Below are positions 32,201 to 43,551 of a DNA stretch of 64,000 nt, piece after piece; position 1 is the stretch's first letter; each line of letters begins with the position of its first letter. The translations under genes and the position numbers were made by a program. This DNA comes from Prorocentrum cordatum (Eukaryota; Sar; Dinophyceae; Prorocentrales; Prorocentraceae): contig CAUYUJ010022426.1 in assembly GCA_963575745.1 (NCBI GenBank), forward strand, positions 394,962 through 458,961. Reading direction: 5' to 3'. The notes beneath the pieces were generated by a model. It searched no databases and was not told the origin of the DNA. It saw only the letters and a program-made list of their open reading frames with translations.

Positions 32201-34480
32201 GTGATGCTGCTGGTCTCGGTCGTGCTGATCATACTCGCGGTGCTGATCTCGGTCGTACTGCTCGCCAACGTGCTGGGCGTATGGTGGTGCTGCTGGTCTC
32301 GGTCGTGCTCGCCCCACTCGTGGTGCTGCTGCTTTCGATTATAATACTCGCCGACGTGCTTGACTTAGTGGTACTGCTGGTTTCGGTCGTGCTCGGCACA
32401 CTCGTGGTGCTGCTCTCGTTCGTGATGCTCGCCAACGCGCTGGGCGTGGTGGTGGTGCTGCTGGCATCGGTTGCGTTCGCCGCACTCGTGGTGCTGCTTC
32501 CGGTCGTACTGCTCGCCGACGTGCCGTGTGTAGTAGTGTTGCTGGTCTCGGTCGTGCTCGTCACCCTCGTGGCGCTGCTTTCGGTTGTACTGCTTGCCGA
32601 CATGCTGGGCGTAGTGGTGCTGCTGGTACCGGTCGTGCTCGTCACACTCGTGGCGCTGCTCTCGGTCGTACTGCTCGCCGGCGCGCTGGGCTTAGTGGTG
32701 CTGGTGGTCTCGGTCGTGCTCGTCACCCTCGTGGTGTTGCTCTCGGTCGTACTGCTTGCCGACGTGCTGGGCATAGTGGCGCTGCTGGTACGGGTCGTGC
32801 TCGTCACACTCGTGGTTCTTCTTTCGGTCGTACTGTTCGCCGACGTGCTGGGCGCAGTGGTGCTGGTGGTACGGGTCGCGCTCGTCACACTCGCGCTGCT
32901 CTCGCTCATGCTGCTCGCCAACGCGCTGGGCGTAGCGATGCTTCTGGTACCTATCGTGTTGACCATACTCGCGACGCTGCTTTCGGTCGCACTGGTCGCC
33001 GACGTGCTGGGCGTAGTGGTGCTGCTGGTCTCGGTCGTGGTCGCCACCCTCGTGGTGCTGCTCTCGCTTGTATTACTCTCCGATGTGCTGGGCGCAGGGG
33101 TGCTGCTGGTGGCGTTCGTGCTCGTGATTCTCGTGGTCCTGCTCTCGATCGTACTGTTCGCCGACGTGCTGGGCGTAAGGGTGCCGCTGGTACTGGTCGT
33201 ACCCGTCTTACTCGTGGTGCTGCTTTCAGTCGTAGTACTCTCCAACGTGCTTGGCGTAATGATGCTGATATACTCGTGGTGCTGCTCTCGGTCGTACTGC
33301 TTGCCGACGTGCTTGGCGTAGTGGTGCCGCTGGTACAGGTCTTGCTCGTCACACTTGTGGTGCTGCTCTCGGTCGTAATGCTCGCCGACGTGCTGGGCGT
33401 AGTGGCGCCACTGGTACTGGTCTTACTCGCCATGCCCGTGGTGCTGCTCTCAGTCGTACTGCTCGCCGACGCGCTGGGCGTAAAGGTGGCGCTGGTACCG
33501 GTCGTACTCGTCATACTCGTGGCGCTGCTCTCGGTTGTACTGCTCGCCGCCGTGCTGGGCGTTGTGGTGCCGCTGGTACTGGTCGCACTCGCCATACTCG
33601 CGTTGCTGCTATCGCTCGCACTGCTCACCGACGTGCTGGGCGTAGTGGTGCCGCTGGTACCAGTCGCACCTGTCATACTCGTGGTGCTGCTCTCGGTCGG
33701 ACTGCTCGCCGACGTGCTGGGCGAAGTGGTGCCGCTGGTACAGGTCGCACTCGTCATACTCGCGGTGCTGCTCTCGATTGTATTGCGCGCCGACGTGCTG
33801 GGCATAATGGTGCCGCTGATACCAGTCGCACTCGTCATACTCGTGGTGCTGCTCTCGGTCGTAATGCTCACCGACGCGCTGGGCGTAGTGTTGCCGCTGG
33901 CACCGGGCGCACTCGTCATACTCGCGGTGCTGCGCTCTGTGGTACTGCCCTCCGACATGCTGGGCGTAGTCGTGCCGTTGATACTGGTCGCACTCGTCAT
34001 ACTCATGGTGCTGCTCTCTGTGGTATTGTCCTCCGACGCGCTGGGCGTAGTGGTGCCGCTGGTGCCTGTCGCACTAGCCATGCTCCTGGTGATGCTCTCG
34101 GTCGTCCTACTTTCCGACGTGCTGGGCCCAGTGGTGCCGCTGGCACCAGTCGCACTCGCCATACCCGTGGTGCTGCTCTCGGTCGTAATGCTCGCCGACG
34201 TGCTGTGCGTAGCGGTGCCGCTGGTACCCGTCGCACTCGTAATGCTCGTGGTGCTGCTCTCGGTCGTAATGCTCGCAGACGTGCTGGGCGTAGTGGTGAC
34301 GCTGGCACCAGTCGCGCTCGTCATGCTCGTGTTGCTGCTCTCGCTCGCGCTGCTCACTGACGTGCCGGGCGTAGAAGCGCCGCTAGTACATGTCGCATTC
34401 GTCATGCTCGTGGTGCTGCTCTCGGTCGCGCTGCTCGCCGACGTGCTGGGCGTAGCGGTGCCGCGTCGTAAGTTTAACTG
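26260..34480. repeat. 8-kb minisatellite, ~81-bp unit, open in all six frames
   Basis: Regular from about 26,570. Marker words such as GCCGACGTGCTGGGCGTAGT recur exactly 81 bp apart (26,941, 27,022, 27,103), giving about 97 copies. Because 81 is divisible by three and the unit lacks stops, every frame stays open for long runs. Plus strand: Val/Leu-rich (up to 2,250 codons), Gly/Ala/Arg-rich and Cys/Ser/Trp-rich. Minus strand: Ser/Thr-rich, His/Tyr/Asp/Glu/Gln-rich and Ala/Pro/Arg-rich. Single-base indels switch each frame between registers several times, which argues against a conserved protein. On the minus strand the Ser/Thr frame ends in a short non-repeat tail at 26,250-26,340. A genuine Ser/Thr-rich surface protein is possible but unsupported. 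Confidence 0.9.
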
Positions 34481-34564
34481 CGCTCCGCGACGTCGCGCAT
34501 GGGGTACATGGAAAAACAGAGAAGAGATAAAGCAGAAGCCGTCCATCCACTCTGAGATGCGAAA

Positions 34565-36600
34565 TCAATCTGTGGCGGGAGCTCCCCACGTCGACGAAGC
34601 GAGCCCTGCTACACGAGGCCGGCCTCGGCAGAATTGCCAAAGCGCCCGGTTCGCGGCGGCATGACCGCGGACGAATTCCCGAACAGATTGGCGGAATGCC
34701 TCCACTGCCGCTGCGCCAGCCCTCACCCGGCCATGCCGCGCCAAGCAGTGAACTCTGTAGGCGGCTGCGGTGCGGAGTGCTTTGCGCGCCAACAAGTCCG
34801 AATTGATAGGCAACGCACCAGCCGCAATGTCAAGGAGCAAGAAGTCCGCCAAACAGGCTGCCGAGGTGCACGGGCGCTGGAGGCCCAGAATGGCCTGCGA
34901 GAACTGCCGCGCCGCAAGGCAAGAGGCATAGTGCTCGATCCTGTCCAGACCGTGTCCACTGCAGAACGGACACCAGTTGCCGAGGCCGCCGGCCAGCGGG
35001 AAACGCTTGCACGTCATCCAACCGTTCCACAACGTCCGGAACACGGCCGCCCACACCCGCGGAGGCACCAGCGGGGCAAGGGCGTTCAGCACTAGAATGC
35101 AGCGCTCCGCCCGCGCGCCAGGAAATTGCGGCGCGCTCCAGCGGGCCAGCTTGTGTCGAACTCGTTGAGCAAGCCAGCCGCGATCTGTCCCAGGGAGCGC
35201 GGCCTGTGCAGCGCGCTGGAACTGCCGACGGACTCGCAGAGCCACGGTCTCTGGAAGGGGGCGCGCCACTTGGCCGGACAACTGGCGTTCCAGCGTGATT
35301 GGGCGCACGCCAGCCCTGCGGAAGTGCTCGACCGCCTGTTCAAGTTGGAGCACGAAAGCCTTGTCGAACCAGGACGCCCACGTCCCGTGCCGCACCGCGC
35401 GCGGGGAATCGCCCCTCCACCGCCGTAGCTCTCTCGCCCGGGACTCCGCGCGGAGCCCGTTCGGCGGCGCCTCCAAGTGAGCCACGCGGAACCGGCGCGC
35501 CAGCGACACGGCGGCTGCATCTGGGAATTCCTGCGGGAAGCCCATGGCCCGAAGGTTGCGAATGCGAAGGTCCTCTGGCAAGAACCACGTGCCCGGGCCG
35601 GGCGCCAGCGCCCCGAGCGCCGCCTCCTCTGCACGGGCCCACTGCGCAGGCAGCGCGTCGAGCTGCAGGAGGAAGCGCACCACTGGAAAGACAAACACCT
35701 TGCATGCCATGATCGTCAAGAACAGACCGCCCCCGGCGGATCCCCATGCAGAAGCCCGCTCTCGATACTTGCGAAGAGGCTTGTCGAAGGCGCGGTCGCC
35801 TCGCTCGGGGCCAAGCATGAAGCCCAAGTACTTCGCGCACCGCCCGGCGCCGATGCCAGCCCACGCAGGAAAGTCTCGAGACACGGCCGCCGCGAAGGCT
35901 GCAACATCCTGCAAGAAGAGCGGCACGATGATTGCTTTGGGGATGTTGAGGCGGAGCCCGGAGAGCCGGGCAAATTCTTCATAGAGCTGGACCAGGACTG
36001 GAAAGCTTGCAGTGCCGCGCGGGAGCACCACGGCGACGTCGTCGGCGTATGCCCGCATCGTGGCACACGGCGTGAGCCTCGCCAGTCTGCGCAGGAGCAC
36101 GTCGATCGATGCCGAGAACAGAAGCGGTGAAAGTGGGCAGCCCTGGCGAATGCCCGCGAGCAGCTCATGACGGCCCCCGACCACCAGCGAGCAGATGTTT
36201 GGCTGGTACAAGATTGACACGAAATTCAAAACCCACTGAGGTAGTCCCACCGCGCCAAGTGCATCCTGCAGAAATTGGTGGGAGACGCTGGGGAACGCCG
36301 CCTTAAAATCGAAGAACACCGCCACGCCCGACTCCTCACACAAGGCGCCCTGCATCATGGCATGGTCGATGTCAACGACGTTCGCAAGCATTGACCGCCC
36401 AGGGAGAAAGCCGCGCTGCATGTGCGACACCCATTCGGCCAGAAATGGTTCTATGCGTTTCCGGACAGCATTGGCCAAAATCCTGTTGCCGCAGTTAACA
36501 ATGTTCAACGGTCGCGTGTCGCCCGGGTCAAAGAAGTGGCCCACCCCGTCCTCGTGGCCCGACGGCGCCTTAGGCAGGAATACCCAGCTCGTCGGAGGGG
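34565..36600 (-). pseudogene. LINE ORF, reverse transcriptase and zinc knuckle
   Basis: Motifs in order on the minus strand: PLNIVNCGNRILA (about 36,460-36,515), QRGFLPGRSM (36,390-36,420), FFDFKAAFPSVSH with the first catalytic Asp (36,280-36,322), GIRQGCPLSPLLFS (36,118-36,153), and AYADDVAVV with the Asp-Asp pair (36,018-36,057). A ~350-residue thumb/connection region follows, then a CCHC-type knuckle, CPFCSGHGLDRIEHYASC (34,918-34,973), and a stop at 34,565. The catalytic residues are intact and this part reads through without internal stops. Frame loss upstream of about 36,590 separates it from the endonuclease. RNase H was not recognised. Confidence 0.85.
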
Positions 36601-37250
36601 CCCCGCAAGAAGTCGTCGAGCTCATCCTGGGCGGGGCCAGCGGCCAAGTGTTGCAGCGCAGCAAACAGCACGTCGGTTGCCAGTGGCCCCAGACGCCGCC
36701 ACGCACTGAACGGGATGCCGTCTGGTCCCGGCGCCGAGTCTGGGGCGGCCTCAACTGCGCTTTGAACGTCCAGCCGTTGTGGCTGCCAGAGCGGGCTGTC
36801 CGCTGGAGTGAGCCCGGCGGAGGATAGGTCCTCGCGAAGCCACTCCTGCAGGCGTCGCCTGTCCACGCGGCACGACGCAAAGACAGAGGACAAGTTTTCG
36901 CGCAACGCTGCTGCCATCTCGTCAGGATCGGTGAGCACCTCGCCGCGGGCGTTCCGCACTGCCGGCACGGCCGCGCACCTGCCCGGAGAGAGCCGCCGGA
37001 GCGCCTGAAGTAGTCTGTCCCGCTTGTGCGCCTTCTCCCCGTCGGTGGCTTCGTGTGCGTGCTCGTGCTGCTCGTGGAGCTGCCGGACTGCTGCGTCCCG
37101 CGCGAGCTCGACGGCGTGCTGGCGGAATGGCTCAAGACCTCCTCCGCGTAAACGCACAAGCTCCATTGGTTCGGCGGCAAACGTTCGTACATGTGGATAG
37201 GACTGAAGGCAACGTCTCATAGTCCCCGCATGTCCGTTTTCTGCTGCTCG
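36570..37250 (-). pseudogene. LINE ORF, linker and start of the reverse transcriptase (second frame)
   Basis: Continues the polyprotein in a frame shifted from the endonuclease part. It contains a charged His/Glu-rich helix (about 37,035-37,090), a region ending EVLTDPDEMAAALRENLSSVF, and the start of the RT domain with the conserved SAPGPDGIPFSAWR phrase (36,690-36,740). The frame ends at 36,570, but the match to RT continues in the third frame from about 36,590. The region would be unremarkable if the two single-base shifts were removed. Confidence 0.75.
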
Positions 37251-38568
37251 CACAAACCAGGGAGACGCGCTGAGCCCGGGCAGCCTCGGAAGCCATGTGG
37301 TCAGACACGGCGCGGATCGCCAGCTTGAGTAGAACCAGCGTCCGCAGTGGATTCTCGTTGCCTGTGTCCGCGCCCACTCGCTCGTGAAAGTCGACAGCAA
37401 CTCTGGCAACCCACGTATCGTCCCGAAGAATTGTCGCTGGGATGGGGCGCGGTCCGTCTGGTGCACGGGCAGGGCGCCGGCGCCCGAAAGCAACGGCGCG
37501 GTGTGCGGACAAATGAGGCACCCACTCCAGCGGCGCACAATATATTTGTCGATCAAGCTGCTCTGCCACAGATTGGTTCCAATACACCCGGTCTAGCCGC
37601 GAGCGCGCGCTGGCGTTGCCGTGGGTCATGGCTGGTTGACGTAGTTCGTGCAGAGCGTGTGGCCGCGCCAACGTTGTCTGGAAGTGGCGCTCGTCTGCAG
37701 CGTCGCGCTGCCCCGAATATTCTGCCGTAGTCTTCGAAAACCGATCGCGTTCGTTCACGACCCAATTAAAATCGCCCATCATAACAGAAAGGGTAGAGGC
37801 AGTGGGGGCCATGGCCGCAGCCAGCCGCTGACGCATGTCCATGCGTTGTTGGCGGGCGTGTGCTTCAGGATCCCCTTGTTGCGGTGCTCCCCGCGGCTGC
37901 ACGGGACCAGAAGCGCTCGACGTAGAAAAATACACGGTGTACAATTCCAGGGAGCCCTGCGGGCCGGCCAGGCGTAGCACCGCAGCCCGGCCAGGAACGA
38001 GTTCTTCCCATCGGGTGAGCGCGGAGTCAAACTGCTGAAGGAATTTATGTTGCACGACGATGCCGACTCCTGCCTGGCGGGAGGTCCCCGGAGAGAACCA
38101 AGCTCGGCAGCCGTGAGGGCCGGCCCAGGCCATCCCCTCCCCCTCGAGGTTGTGCGTCTCGGACAAGGCCAGGAAATCCCGTGAGCGAAGGAGCCGATGG
38201 ACGTACATCTCCTTGGCTGCCTGCCTGCTGCGTTTGCGGGCGAACAGGGCCTGAGCGTTCCACGTAGCGCCCTGCAGATCCCCTCGGAAGGGAGCCAGAA
38301 TCAAACCGCCAATGTTGGCCTGAGGCCCCGGGCCGCTCACGGGGGGAGACTGGCCAGGGGGCCGCGGCGGGGGGCGAGGAGCCCGCGCGACGCGGAGGCG
38401 CGGCGCTGGACGCGCCGGCGGCAGCACGAGTAGTTGCGCCGCCGCGGAGACAGCAGCAGCCATCCCAGGTGAAAGATGCAGTCCATGAATGCTCGCATTG
38501 ATGAGGATGGGAGCGCAGGGTTGTAGATGTAGAGGGAGATCGCCGCGATCAACGCGACGCGCATGCAA
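37240..38568 (-). pseudogene. LINE ORF, APE-type endonuclease part
   Basis: This part makes the target nick that primes reverse transcription. Visible family motifs, in order: ATWNAQ (about 38,240-38,266), the catalytic glutamate in LSETHNLEG (38,140-38,172), GDFNWV (37,760-37,790), SRLDRVYW (37,570-37,605) and the catalytic-histidine motif SAHRAVAF (37,480-37,512). All are intact. About 95 residues rich in Ala, Pro and Arg precede the domain. The start at 38,568 is simply the first Met in frame and is uncertain. The frame is lost near 37,240, where the sequence continues in a second frame, so the copy is probably dead unless the shift is a sequencing error or is bypassed. Confidence 0.8.
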
Positions 38569-38679
38569 GTCGAGATCCAGCCGCCAGTAGCGGAGCCCGC
38601 ACCGCGTGTAGACCTCAATTAATGCCGCACCTGACGTCAGATGCGGTGGCGGCCCGCCGCCTGCCCCGCCACCAACACT

Positions 38680-39080
38680 GTCATCATGAGCGACACTACC
38701 ATCATCAGTAACAAGATCATCACAATCAACAGCACCATCATCATCACCACCACCATCAACATCAGCATCCTCATCGTCATCCTATCATCACCATCAGCAT
38801 CATCATCATCGTCATCATGGTCATCATCATCATCCTCATCATCCTCATCCTCATCCTCACAATCACCATAATCATCAACACAATCACCGTCACGACCACC
38901 ATCGTTGCCTCCATACTCAGGTGTCCTTGCCATCCCAATCATCATCGTCATCATCATCCATCAGCATCATCATCATCACCACCAGCATCGTCATCCTCGT
39001 CAACACCATCATCAGGAGCATCAGCGTCATCATAAGAATCACCATCATCGCCATAACATCCATAAGGAGCACAATCACCA
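38680..39080. repeat. (CAT)n tract
   Basis: Imperfect CAT/ATC triplets. The His-rich, Ile-rich and Met/Asp-rich translations are artefacts. Confidence 0.85.
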
Positions 39081-39356
39081 TTATCAGTTGTATCATGATA
39101 GTACTCAACATCACGGCTCTTCCAAGCCTGCAGACACGAGGAATCACACGTACCGGCCTCCCGTACCCATTGAACAGTCGCCAATCAGAATGCTGGGCTG
39201 GCACGGTGAAGGGAATTGCCACAGGCAACTGGATAGAACAAGGTGTTCGGACACCTGCTTGACTTTTCACGGCTGCCAGCCGTAGCTGGGCAAAAGCAGC
39301 TGTCAGGCGAGGGGGCCTACAGTAGTGGAACACGCAATGACATAAACAGAATAACT

Positions 39357-39485
39357 CGGAGGTCCGCACGGATTTGTCGGATCGGCGCTGGACCCCCTCA
39401 CTGGCGTGCGGAGCGCGCCAGGGGTGGCGCCGAAGGCGCCGCCAGATGACTCCAGCGCCGATCCGAGAAGTCCGCGCGGACTGTC
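39357..39485. mobile_element. foldback element, ~35-bp inverted arms
   Basis: The left arm GGTCCGCACGG..TCGGATCGGCGCTGGACC inverts to the right arm ACTCCAGCGCCGATCCGA..GTCCGCGCGGAC. The loop holds GGCGCCGAAGGCGCCGCC. A related phrase (CGCGCGGACTTCT, ATCGGCGCTGGACCCC) is at 16,374-16,410, so this is dispersed. Confidence 0.6.
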
Positions 39486-40489
39486 AACAATTCATGTTGA
39501 TGCCATTTTCAGTTCTTTGAAACTGGCAGGCGAGGGGGCCTAGAAAGGCCCCAACGGACAGAGAAATGAGGGCAAGAGCAGGCGCCCTCCTCCAACGCCA
39601 TCTCGCGCCACTGCAACAACATCCTGCGCGCGGCAACTTCTCGCGCGCGGCACCGGCGAGCCGAATGCAACGCTTGCTGTCGGCCACGGCTTCCCGTGCA
39701 GTCGCGCTTTTTCTCTGCACCACTCTCGCACTCTCTCCATCCCTCAAGGCATGCACACATCGGAGGAGGAGAAGGGAGTGGAGGGGATGTGGACTACCAG
39801 CCGCCGGCGCCCTCGTTCTCTTTTTATGTTTTTCTCCCACTCTCTCTCTCTCTCTTTCTCTTGTTGTGTTGTTTTCACTCTCTCCCTCTCTCTCTCTCTC
39901 TCTTTCTCTCGCTACCACCCTGTCCCTCTCTTTTGCTGCTTCACTGTCAGCTTCTGGGACCGCGCATGCGCGCCTTCCGCCCTTTGCAGCTGGTCTGTCT
40001 GAAGCCTGAGCCTGTATGTGTGCAGCCGCCTCTGCCTCGCTTGACCTGTCGGTCTGTGCCCCTCAGGCGGTATGTGTCTGCGCATGGAAACATGTGTCCG
40101 TGTTTGTGTCTGACTGTGACCCGTCTGTATGTGTATGGACAGATTCGTGTGTGTATGTATGTAGGTATGTAGGTATGTATGTATGTACAAGATGTACGTA
40201 TGCATGTACGCATGTATGTACGAATACAAAAAACACCAGGACCTCGGACACAAACCTTCCGCAATAAACCCAACCGTGACACGCCAGGACGTCCATTGAC
40301 TTGTTGAATACTTAGGGACTTCGCGATTTCCATGACCAGACCATCGAAGCACAAAAAACATGGCACCCTGGAGGCGCACAAGGTGTTTCTTAGTATGGGC
40401 TTCCATTGCGTATACACTGGGACCACGCGCGCGCTTGCATTATCGCATGCTCCTGTTGTAATTCAAAAGCGTTCGGCGTCGGAGGACCG
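39486..40489. other. gene-less sequence with (CT)n and (TATG)n patches
   Basis: Includes a (CT)n pyrimidine run at about 39,835-39,940 and (GTAT)n at about 40,140-40,215. GCGAGGGGGCCTA occurs at both 39,308 and 39,530. Open frames here are low-complexity Ser/Leu- or Arg/Thr-rich. No gene recognised. Confidence 0.5.
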
Positions 40490-41135
40490 CACATACTGTC
40501 ACACCGATCGTGCCCTTCGGGGAGCTTCGCCTGCGGTCCCAGGGACAAGCTTCCCTAGCCGTCCCCCCGCCACTGTCGGCACACCTCTTACAGGAATCGC
40601 GTCCCAGAGATAGTCCCACCCACGTTCCCAGAGATACGGTTCGCATAACGGTACGCCAATTCGGCGGATCGTGCCGTGATTGTACCCGCACTCCTGGCAC
40701 TAAGACCAGCGCACTTCGGCACACCTCCCACACGGAGCGTGGCCTGCAAACGCCCCCACAAACGGCCCTGGAAACAAGGTTCGCATCTCGCCCCCCCGCC
40801 TACTCCGGCACACCTCGCACACGGATCGTGCTGCGCCAACCTTTTCGCCATTGCGGCACGCCCCATCACGCGGATCGTGCCCACAAGGAGCACCACCTGA
40901 AGGCCCAAAACGAAGGTTCGCACCGCGCCATCGTGACCACGTCGGCACACCCGTCCAGCCAATCACGCCCCAAAGGACGCTCCACCCATGGCACCAACGT
41001 GCAGCTTTGCACGGCGCCCCCGGAGGAGGTTCACCTGCGGCCTCAGTGGGCTCGTTCGCGCGGGAGCATCCGGATCATGCCCCACAAGGAGTTCAACGCA
41101 CCCGTGCACGCGTGCTCCGCAGCATCCATCTATCC
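40490..41135. repeat. degenerate ~85-bp tandem array
   Basis: CGGCACACC recurs at irregular 80-95-bp spacing together with ACGGATCGTG and GGTTCGCA. The composition and vocabulary resemble the units of the 20-24 kb elements, but divergence is too high to prove relatedness by eye. Confidence 0.5.
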
Positions 41136-41274
41136 GCGTCGCCTCACGGCGCGCAAAGTACTGTCATCTTGCGATTAACACAAGTATGGGGGGCGCGGTA
41201 TTTTCTCCAAATAGGGTTGCCCTACAGGAACAAACCCAAACCTTTCGATTTTGGACCGTTGACCCCCCTAATTC

Positions 41275-41520
41275 CTATGCCCCCCCCGAGTCCGATGGCG
41301 ATGCCTATGCCTATGCCCCCCCTCTAACTCCTATGCCTACGCCTATGCCAATGCCAATGCACCACATTTGAGCGATCCTATGCCTATGCCGATGCTTATG
41401 CCTATGTTTCCAATGACCGCGTGTTTGCTTGCTTGCTTGCGCGATTGCTTGCTCGCTTGCTTGCTTCCGCGTTTGCTTGCTTGATTGCTTGCTTGATTGC
41501 TTGCGCGCTCGCTTGCTTGC
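41275..41520. repeat. (CCTATG)n then (GCTT)n microsatellites
   Basis: CCTATGCCTATG hexamers to about 41,415, followed by GCTTGCTTGC tetramers (41,425-41,520). Confidence 0.85.
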
Positions 41521-41689
41521 CAGGCTGCGGATTCCAAGCAAGCCAGATTCCTCGGCTTCCTTGGTTTGAGTCGCCTCATCTATTCGGAATCAGCACTGGC
41601 TTATATTTAATCGCTTCGCTCATTCCGCCGGCCCATACAGTCTCATGTCTGCCGTTTGCCCGAGGGCCTGGTGTCAATGCGGCGCTCTG

Positions 41690-42010
41690 GGGGTTCTTTT
41701 GCCAGGCGTCTCGGGAACCTCTTGGAGGCAGTGTTGAAGCCTCTTGAGGCCCCGTAAGGGCCGTTTGGGGGTCGTTGGGGCTTCTTGTTGGGCTTCTTGG
41801 GTGGTTCTTGGGGCGTCTTGGGGGACTTATTGGCGGGATGTTGGTGGCTTCTGAGGTGCTCCTAGGGGCAGAATCCCCCTTTGGGCGCCTCTTGGGCGGT
41901 CTTGGTGCTCTCTTGTGCCGTCTTGGGGTTATCTTGGGCCGTCTTGGGCCGATTTTAGCGGATTGTTGGGCTGTCTCGGGGCGATGTTGGGGGCTATTTG
42001 CGTAGTCTGA
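41690..42010 (+). repeat. G-rich degenerate decamer block
   Basis: TTGGGG/CTTGGGC grammar as at 7,545. GGG runs occur about every ten bases. Confidence 0.65.
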
Positions 42011-42184
42011 GGCGCTGTGAAACTCGAAACGCCGTTCATGCGGGAAGTGTACATGTTCCTCTGGGAATGGGACGATTTTACCTAACAGCGAAGACTGATA
42101 GGTTTCTAGTGGTGTAAAAAGAGCTCACAGATCACTCCACAGGGGGGTCCGGGCAGGTGTTGGGGCGTTTCCGGGCGGCATGAG

Positions 42185-42630
42185 CCGGGCTCGTTTTTCA
42201 CCAACAGTCACACACTTCGTGCCCTTCGCCTTCCCAGAACTCCATTCCCAGGCCACATTCTGGGGGGCCGGATGCAACAGTCACACACAAAGTGCTCTTC
42301 GACATCCCAGAACGCCATTCCCGGGCCACATTCTGGGGGGCCGGATGCAACAGTCACACACTTCGTGCTCTTCGAGTTCCCAGAACGCCATTCCCGGGCC
42401 ACATTTTGGATGCCCGGAGCCAACTGTAGGCCACTTCGTGCTCTTCGATTCCCAGAACTCCATTCCCGGGCCACATTTTGAATGCCCGGAGCCAACTGTA
42501 GGCCACTTCGTGCTCTTCGAGTTCCCAGAACTCCATTCCCGGGCCACATTTTGAATGCCCGTAGCCAACTGTAGGCAACTTCGTGCTCTTCGACTTCCCA
42601 AAACTCCCATTCCTGGGCTACATTTTCAGC
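42185..42630 (+). repeat. 73-bp tandem repeat, six copies
   Basis: CCATTCCCGGGCCACATT recurs at 42,242, 42,315, 42,388, 42,460, 42,533 and 42,606. The first three units contain GGATGCAACAGTCACACAC; the later ones contain GGAGCCAACTGTAGGCCAC, so the array has two sub-variants arranged in blocks. Confidence 0.9.
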
Positions 42631-42649
42631 AGGGGCAAGAGCACGACGA

Positions 42650-43510
42650 GGGGGAGGACGAGCAAGACCAGGAGGACGAGGACGAGCAGGAGCAGGACGA
42701 GGAGCAGGAGAAGCAGGAGAAGAAGGACGAGCAGGAGGAGGAGGAGGACGAGCAGGAGGAGGAGGACGACCAGGAGGAGGAGGACGACCAGGAAGAGGAG
42801 GAGGAGGAGGAGGAGGAGGAGGGGAGGAGGAGTACCAGGAGGAGGAGGAGGAGGAGGAGGAGGAGGGAGGAGGAGGAGGAGGAGGAGGAGAGGAGGAGGA
42901 GGAGGATGGGAGGAGGAGGAGGAGGAGGAGGAGTAGGAGGAGGAGGAGGAGGAGGAGGAGGAGGAGGAGGAGGAGGAGGAGGAGGAGGAGGAGGAGGAGG
43001 AGGAGGAGGGGGAGAGAACATCACGAGGAGGAGGACGAGCAAGACGAGGAGGACGAGAACGAGGGCGACCAGGAAGAGGAGGAGGAGGAGGAGGAGGGGA
43101 GGGGGAGGACTACCAGGAGGAGGATGAGGAAGAGGAGGAGAAGGAGGAGGAGGAGGAGGAGGAGGAGGAGGAAGAGGAGGAGGAGGACGAGGAGGAGGAG
43201 GAGGAGGACGAGGAGGAGGAGGGGGGGGGAGAGCACCAGGAGGAGGAGAACGAGGACCACCAGGAGGAGGAGGAGGAGGAGGAGGAGGAGGAGGAGGAGA
43301 GAGCACCAGGAGGAGGAGGACGAGCAAGACGAGGACGACGAGAACGAGGACGAGCAAGAGGAAGAGGAGGAGGAGGAGGAGGAGGAGGAGGAGCAGGAGA
43401 AAGAGGAGGAGGAGGAGGAGGAGGAGGAGGAGCAGGAGAAAGAAGACGAGCAGGAGGAGGACGAGGACGAGCAGGAGGAGGAGGAGGAGGACGAACAGGA
43501 GGGGAGGGCG
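42650..43510. repeat. (GGA)n/(GACGAGCAG)n purine tract, 0.86 kb
   Basis: GGA triplets with GAC and CAG interruptions. Glu/Gly/Arg-rich translations (and Leu/Pro/Ser-rich on the other strand) are artefacts. The GGGGGGAGAGCACCAGGAGG phrase repeats, implying higher-order duplication. Confidence 0.9.
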
Positions 43511-43551
43511 GCCGGCTGCCCCGAGTCGTGCGCACAAGGGCTCTGAGGAAG

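Larger units (their letters stand above)
34480..38625 (-). mobile_element. LINE-type non-LTR retrotransposon, minus strand
   Basis: Order on the minus strand: APE-like endonuclease, linker, reverse transcriptase, C-terminal zinc knuckle, short 3' untranslated region. No separate ORF1 is seen before the endonuclease, so the element may be 5'-truncated or a one-ORF type. Two frameshifts, near 37,240 and 36,590, break the frame in the same direction. The 3' end runs without a poly-A tail into the 81-bp minisatellite at about 34,480, and the 5' side is followed by (CAT)n from 38,680. Target-site duplications were not found. Confidence 0.85.

Noticed and set aside
26569-33321. 2,250-codon plus-strand open frame (Val/Leu-rich, then Gly/Ala/Arg-rich)
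   Set aside because: It is a translation of the 81-bp minisatellite, which is open in all six frames, and it changes register inside the array. Not evidence of a membrane protein.
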